From Acidovorax sp. (GTDB lineage: Bacteria; Pseudomonadota; Gammaproteobacteria; Burkholderiales; Burkholderiaceae_C): a stretch of DNA of 11,534 nucleotides. Positions within the stretch are counted from its first letter, which is position 1. Each line of letters starts with the position of its first letter. The position numbers were made by a program, and so were the translations under genes. The stretch covers positions 1 to 11,534 of the forward strand of contig WOZN01000215.1 of assembly GCA_011620245.1 (NCBI GenBank), read 5' to 3'. This document shows, piece after piece, positions 7,254 through 11,534 of the stretch. The notes below the pieces were generated by a model that was not told the DNA's origin, did no database searches, and worked only from the letters and a program-made list of their open reading frames with translations.

Positions 7254-8360
7254 ATGAAGACTGCCGCGGTGGCGATCGTGGGTTGTGTCGGCATACCGGC
7301 GGCTTACGGTGGTTTTGAAACCCTGGCGGAAAACCTGGTGCTGTATCGGGAAAAGCGCGCGTTGGACATGCAACTTACCGTTTTTTGTAGCGGGCGCGAA
7401 CCGGAAGGCATGAGGCAGGGATTTCATGGTGCAAGCTTGCGCTATCTGCCGCTTTCGGCAAATGGTGTATCCAGCATCGCTTACGACGCGTGCTCACTGG
7501 CGCTTGCCATGTGGAGTCGTGCTGATGCGGTGCTGGTGTTGGGTGTATCCGGTGCAATTGCGCTGCCCTTTGTGCGCTGCCTGTCGCGCACGCGAGTGGT
7601 GACCAATATCGATGGTATTGAGTGGCGCCGGGCCAAGTGGGGGCGCCTCGCGCGGTCGTTTCTGCGCTTTTCCGAATGGCTGGCCGTGCGCTGCTCTCAT
7701 GTTGTCGTGGCTGACAATGAGGGCGTGGCAGAGCATGTGGCGCGGCAATATGGTGTGACTTGCACGGTGATTGCCTATGGTGGCGACCATGCGATGGATG
7801 TGGTCGGTCGTCCTTACCCCGCCGCGCTGCCGGCGCGCTATGCTCTGGCGCTATGTCGCATCGAACCGGAGAATAACGTTGAGATGATTCTGGAGGCATT
7901 TTCGCGCAGCCCCAGCCTGCCCTTGGTGTTCGTGGGCAATTGGAATGCGAGTGCCTTTGGAAGGGAGCTGCGAGCGAGATACCACAGATATGGTCATCTG
8001 TTGCTGGCCGACCCCGAATACCATCCGGGCGTGCTCAAGACGCTGAGGGAGGGTGCCAGCCTGTATGTGCATGGGCATTCGGCGGGCGGAACCAATCCCT
8101 CGCTGGTCGAGATGATGCATTTCGGGGTGCCGGTGATTGCCTTTGATTGCGTTTTCAACCGCTATACCACCCACGGCCAAGCCTTGTATTTTGCAGATGC
8201 GGCGGGCATTTCTGCCGCCGTGGCAGGCCTGTCCGACAGCGAGAATATGGCGGCGGTAGGCAGGCGCATGCACGAACTAGCGCTCCGACACTACACCTGG
8301 GATCAGGTGGGTGCGGATTACTTTCAAGCAATTGCACCTGGATACATGCGCGCCGCGTAA
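7254..8360 (+). CDS. DUF1972-type glycosyltransferase (GT4-like, rhamnosyltransferase-like)
   Basis: This 368-residue cytoplasmic glycosyltransferase probably adds a sugar to a lipid-linked acceptor. It opens with the hallmark GCVGIPAAYGGFETLAENL at residues 10-28 (DUF1972, seen in capsule and exopolysaccharide transferases such as WchF-type rhamnosyltransferases). It carries HGHSAGGTNPSLVEMMHFG from residue 273, with E286 in the position of the donor-binding E-x7-E motif of GT4 enzymes. ATG 7254 was chosen because the family begins a few residues before this motif; in-frame starts further upstream overlap the TolC-type gene or add unusual residues. No strong ribosome site is seen. The gene lies 43 bp after the TolC-type gene and 12 bp before the sugar-phosphate transferase. 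Its codon use is somewhat less GC-biased than that of the exporter genes. Donor and acceptor sugars cannot be read from sequence. Confidence 0.88.
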   Translation: MKTAAVAIVGCVGIPAAYGGFETLAENLVLYREKRALDMQLTVFCSGREPEGMRQGFHGASLRYLPLSANGVSSIAYDACSLALAMWSRADAVLVLGVSGAIALPFVRCLSRTRVVTNIDGIEWRRAKWGRLARSFLRFSEWLAVRCSHVVVADNEGVAEHVARQYGVTCTVIAYGGDHAMDVVGRPYPAALPARYALALCRIEPENNVEMILEAFSRSPSLPLVFVGNWNASAFGRELRARYHRYGHLLLADPEYHPGVLKTLREGASLYVHGHSAGGTNPSLVEMMHFGVPVIAFDCVFNRYTTHGQALYFADAAGISAAVAGLSDSENMAAVGRRMHELALRHYTWDQVGADYFQAIAPGYMRAA

Positions 8361-8372
8361 CATCAGCACCGC

Positions 8373-10450
<2,078 letters not shown>

Positions 10451-10472
10451 TGGAGCCCTGGAAGAGCGCGCC

Positions 10473-11154
10473 GTGAGGCTCCTGCTGGTCGAAGACGATG
10501 TCACGGTGGCCAGCGGCATCAAGCTGGGGCTCGCCGATGCCGGTTATGCGGTCGATTGGGTGGGCAGTGGCGAGCGTGCGCAAGAGGTGCTGCGCACCGA
10601 GTCGTTCGATGCGGCCATCATCGACATCGGCCTGCCCGCCATGGCGGGGCTGGCCGTTCACTGGGCGGTGCGCCGGGCCTTCAAGCCGCTGGTGGACCTG
10701 GCGGATGCCGTGGAGACCAGTTGCGCACACCACTGGCCGGCCTGCAAGCCCAGGTGGAGGCATGGGCCATGATGGCGCGCGCCGCCGTGTCTGCACCGCT
10801 GTCGCTGAATTTTGATAAAAAACACCCTCTAACGCAGGATGGGCGTGCGCCAGGTGCTATTGTTTTGGGAGTTGACAAGATTGAAAAGCTGCGCAATGCC
10901 ATCGGTCCGTCCCGGGTGTTTTTGCAGGTGGAAGACGATGGCCTCGGTGTGCCGCAGGCCGAGCGCGGGCGCGTGATGCAGCGCTTTTACCGGGTTCCCG
11001 GCACGGTGGGCGAGGGCACCGGCCTGGGGCTGGCCATCGCCGGCGAGATTGCCCGTGTGCACCACGCATCGCTGACCCTGGGGCAGGCGGGCAAGGGCGC
11101 GGGCTGGTGGTGACGGTGGTTTTTTCACCCGAGCCGCCGGCAGCTGGCGCCTGA
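10473..11154 (+). pseudogene. Remnant of a fused two-component response regulator and histidine kinase
   Basis: This stretch is a decayed QseB/QseC-like pair. GTG 10473 opens a normal OmpR-type receiver (LLLVEDD, residues 3-9; phosphate acceptor D51 in IIDIGLP). After about residue 60 the frame jumps directly into kinase sequence, the end of a membrane helix and HAMP-like segment (HWAVRRAFKPLVDLADAV). The second half of the receiver, the DNA-binding domain and the kinase sensor part are missing. The reading then shifts frame near 10720: QLRTPLAGLQAQVEAW matches the kinase H-box, but the phosphorylated His is gone. An AT-rich stretch at 10808-10869 interrupts it. The ATP-binding half follows with VEDDGLGVP and GTGLGLAI. 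A second shift near 11090 puts the end (GLVVTVVF) in the third frame. With two frameshifts, large deletions and loss of the phosphorylated His, the kinase cannot work. A short regulator-like peptide (10473-10772) could still be made. Confidence 0.85.
10808..10869. repeat. AT-rich, imperfectly palindromic segment inside the kinase remnant
   Basis: The segment begins and ends AT-rich (GATAAAAAACACC on the left, GGTGCTATTGTTTT on the right) around a GC-rich centre. CACC at 10823-10826 pairs with GGTG at 10853-10856, and ACGC at 10832-10835 pairs with GCGT at 10843-10846. The sequence has no counterpart in a histidine kinase and differs in composition from both sides, so it looks like a small repeat element that landed in the dead gene. 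It resembles short intergenic repeats of Comamonadaceae from memory, which was not verified. Confidence 0.4.
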
Positions 11155-11200
11155 ACCCCTGGTCCAGACGCCTGCCGGTGGTGCCGGGGGGCTGTGCGAG

Positions 11201-11220
11201 AATCATTTCCATACATGATT
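11201..11220. promoter_or_regulatory. Inverted repeat in the slmA upstream region
   Basis: AATCAT at 11201-11206 and ATGATT at 11215-11220 are perfect 6-bp inverted arms with an 8-bp spacer, in AT-rich DNA within the 187-bp gap before slmA. TACATGAT could be part of a weak -10 box. It may be an operator or promoter of slmA; the evidence is positional only. Confidence 0.3.
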
Positions 11221-11231
11221 TACGCCCTGCC

Positions 11232-11258
11232 CACCAACGCCACCAACGCCACCAACGC
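11232..11258 (+). repeat. Three tandem copies of a 9-bp unit upstream of slmA
   Basis: CACCAACGC is repeated three times without interruption about 85 bp before the slmA start. No gene covers it. If it is transcribed it lies in the slmA leader. Such short repeats can change copy number by slippage. Confidence 0.65.
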
Positions 11259-11341
11259 CAGGAGCGTTCACTGCCTGCCAAGCGCACCCCGAGGCGTTGG
11301 GCATATGCAAGAGGGCGGTGCTTGCCTCTCTCCACTCCTGC

Positions 11342-11534
11342 ATGTCTGAGCTTTTGCCCACCCCCGAGCCAGCCAGCACGGCCGATGCGGCCGACAGAGC
11401 CGTTGCGCGCAAGCGGCCCAAGCCGGGCGAGCGCCGGGCGCAGATCCTGCAGGCGCTGGCAGCGATGCTGGAGCAGCCCGGGGCCGAGCGCATCACCACG
11501 GCGGCGCTGGCTGCGCGCCTGTCGGTGAGCGAGG
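11342..11534 (+). CDS. slmA: Nucleoid occlusion factor SlmA, N-terminal part (runs off the window)
   Basis: The first 64 residues are present; the gene continues past the window edge. SlmA is a TetR-type DNA-binding protein that binds sites over the chromosome and blocks FtsZ ring assembly over the nucleoid. After a variable N-terminal tail of about 27 residues, RRAQILQALAAMLEQ and ERITTAALAARLSVSE match the E. coli SlmA helix-turn-helix start (RREEILQSLALMLE, QRITTAKLAASVGVSE). ATG 11342 has no clear ribosome site; an in-frame GTG at 11318 has AAGAGGG too close in front to be better. The argB-to-slmA order with a two-component pair between them fits relatives in Comamonadaceae, from general knowledge. 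Confidence 0.88.
   Translation, partial: MSELLPTPEPASTADAADRAVARKRPKPGERRAQILQALAAMLEQPGAERITTAALAARLSVSE

Overview
The window looks like chromosomal DNA of a GC-rich betaproteobacterium, most likely Comamonadaceae (Acidovorax-like). The grounds are the argB protein sequence, the argB to slmA gene order, the strongly G/C-biased third codon positions and the style of the type I secretion proteins. The taxonomic call rests on recognition, not on a database search. All supported genes read on the + strand.

Layout. Positions 1-273 are non-coding: a hairpin at 12-32, about 190 bp with nothing convincing, then an AT-rich palindrome at 227-251. A tightly packed series follows. It starts with a 207-residue protein resembling the N-terminal half of IS605-type TnpB but with no RuvC nuclease domain (274-897). 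This gene overlaps by 4 bp the first of two tandem PrtD/AprD-like type I secretion permease/ATPases (894-2639 and 2660-4396). Next are an HlyD/AprE-type membrane fusion protein (4457-5842) and a TolC-type outer membrane channel (5849-7210). After a 43-bp gap come a DUF1972-type glycosyltransferase (7254-8360) and a WecA/WbpL-type undecaprenyl-phosphate sugar-1-phosphate transferase (8373-9476). All seven could be one transcript.

Downstream are argB (9560-10450, arginine synthesis, probably with its own promoter), a wrecked two-component regulator/kinase pair fused into one remnant covering all three forward frames (10473-11154), a spacer with a short inverted repeat and a 9-bp tandem repeat, and the start of slmA (11342 to the window end, truncated by the window).

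How the genes may work together. The two ABC subunits, the fusion protein and the channel make a complete one-step exporter from cytoplasm to outside. No RTX-type substrate is encoded here. Two intact ABC subunits for one fusion protein and one channel suggest a heterodimeric exporter or two alternative ones. The adjoining sugar-transfer genes hint at a surface polysaccharide or a glycosylated surface product. The most unusual element is the RuvC-less TnpB-like gene leading the exporter operon. It is translationally coupled to the first ABC gene and preceded by a palindrome, which fits a domesticated transposon-derived regulator or nucleic-acid-binding protein. That function is inference only.
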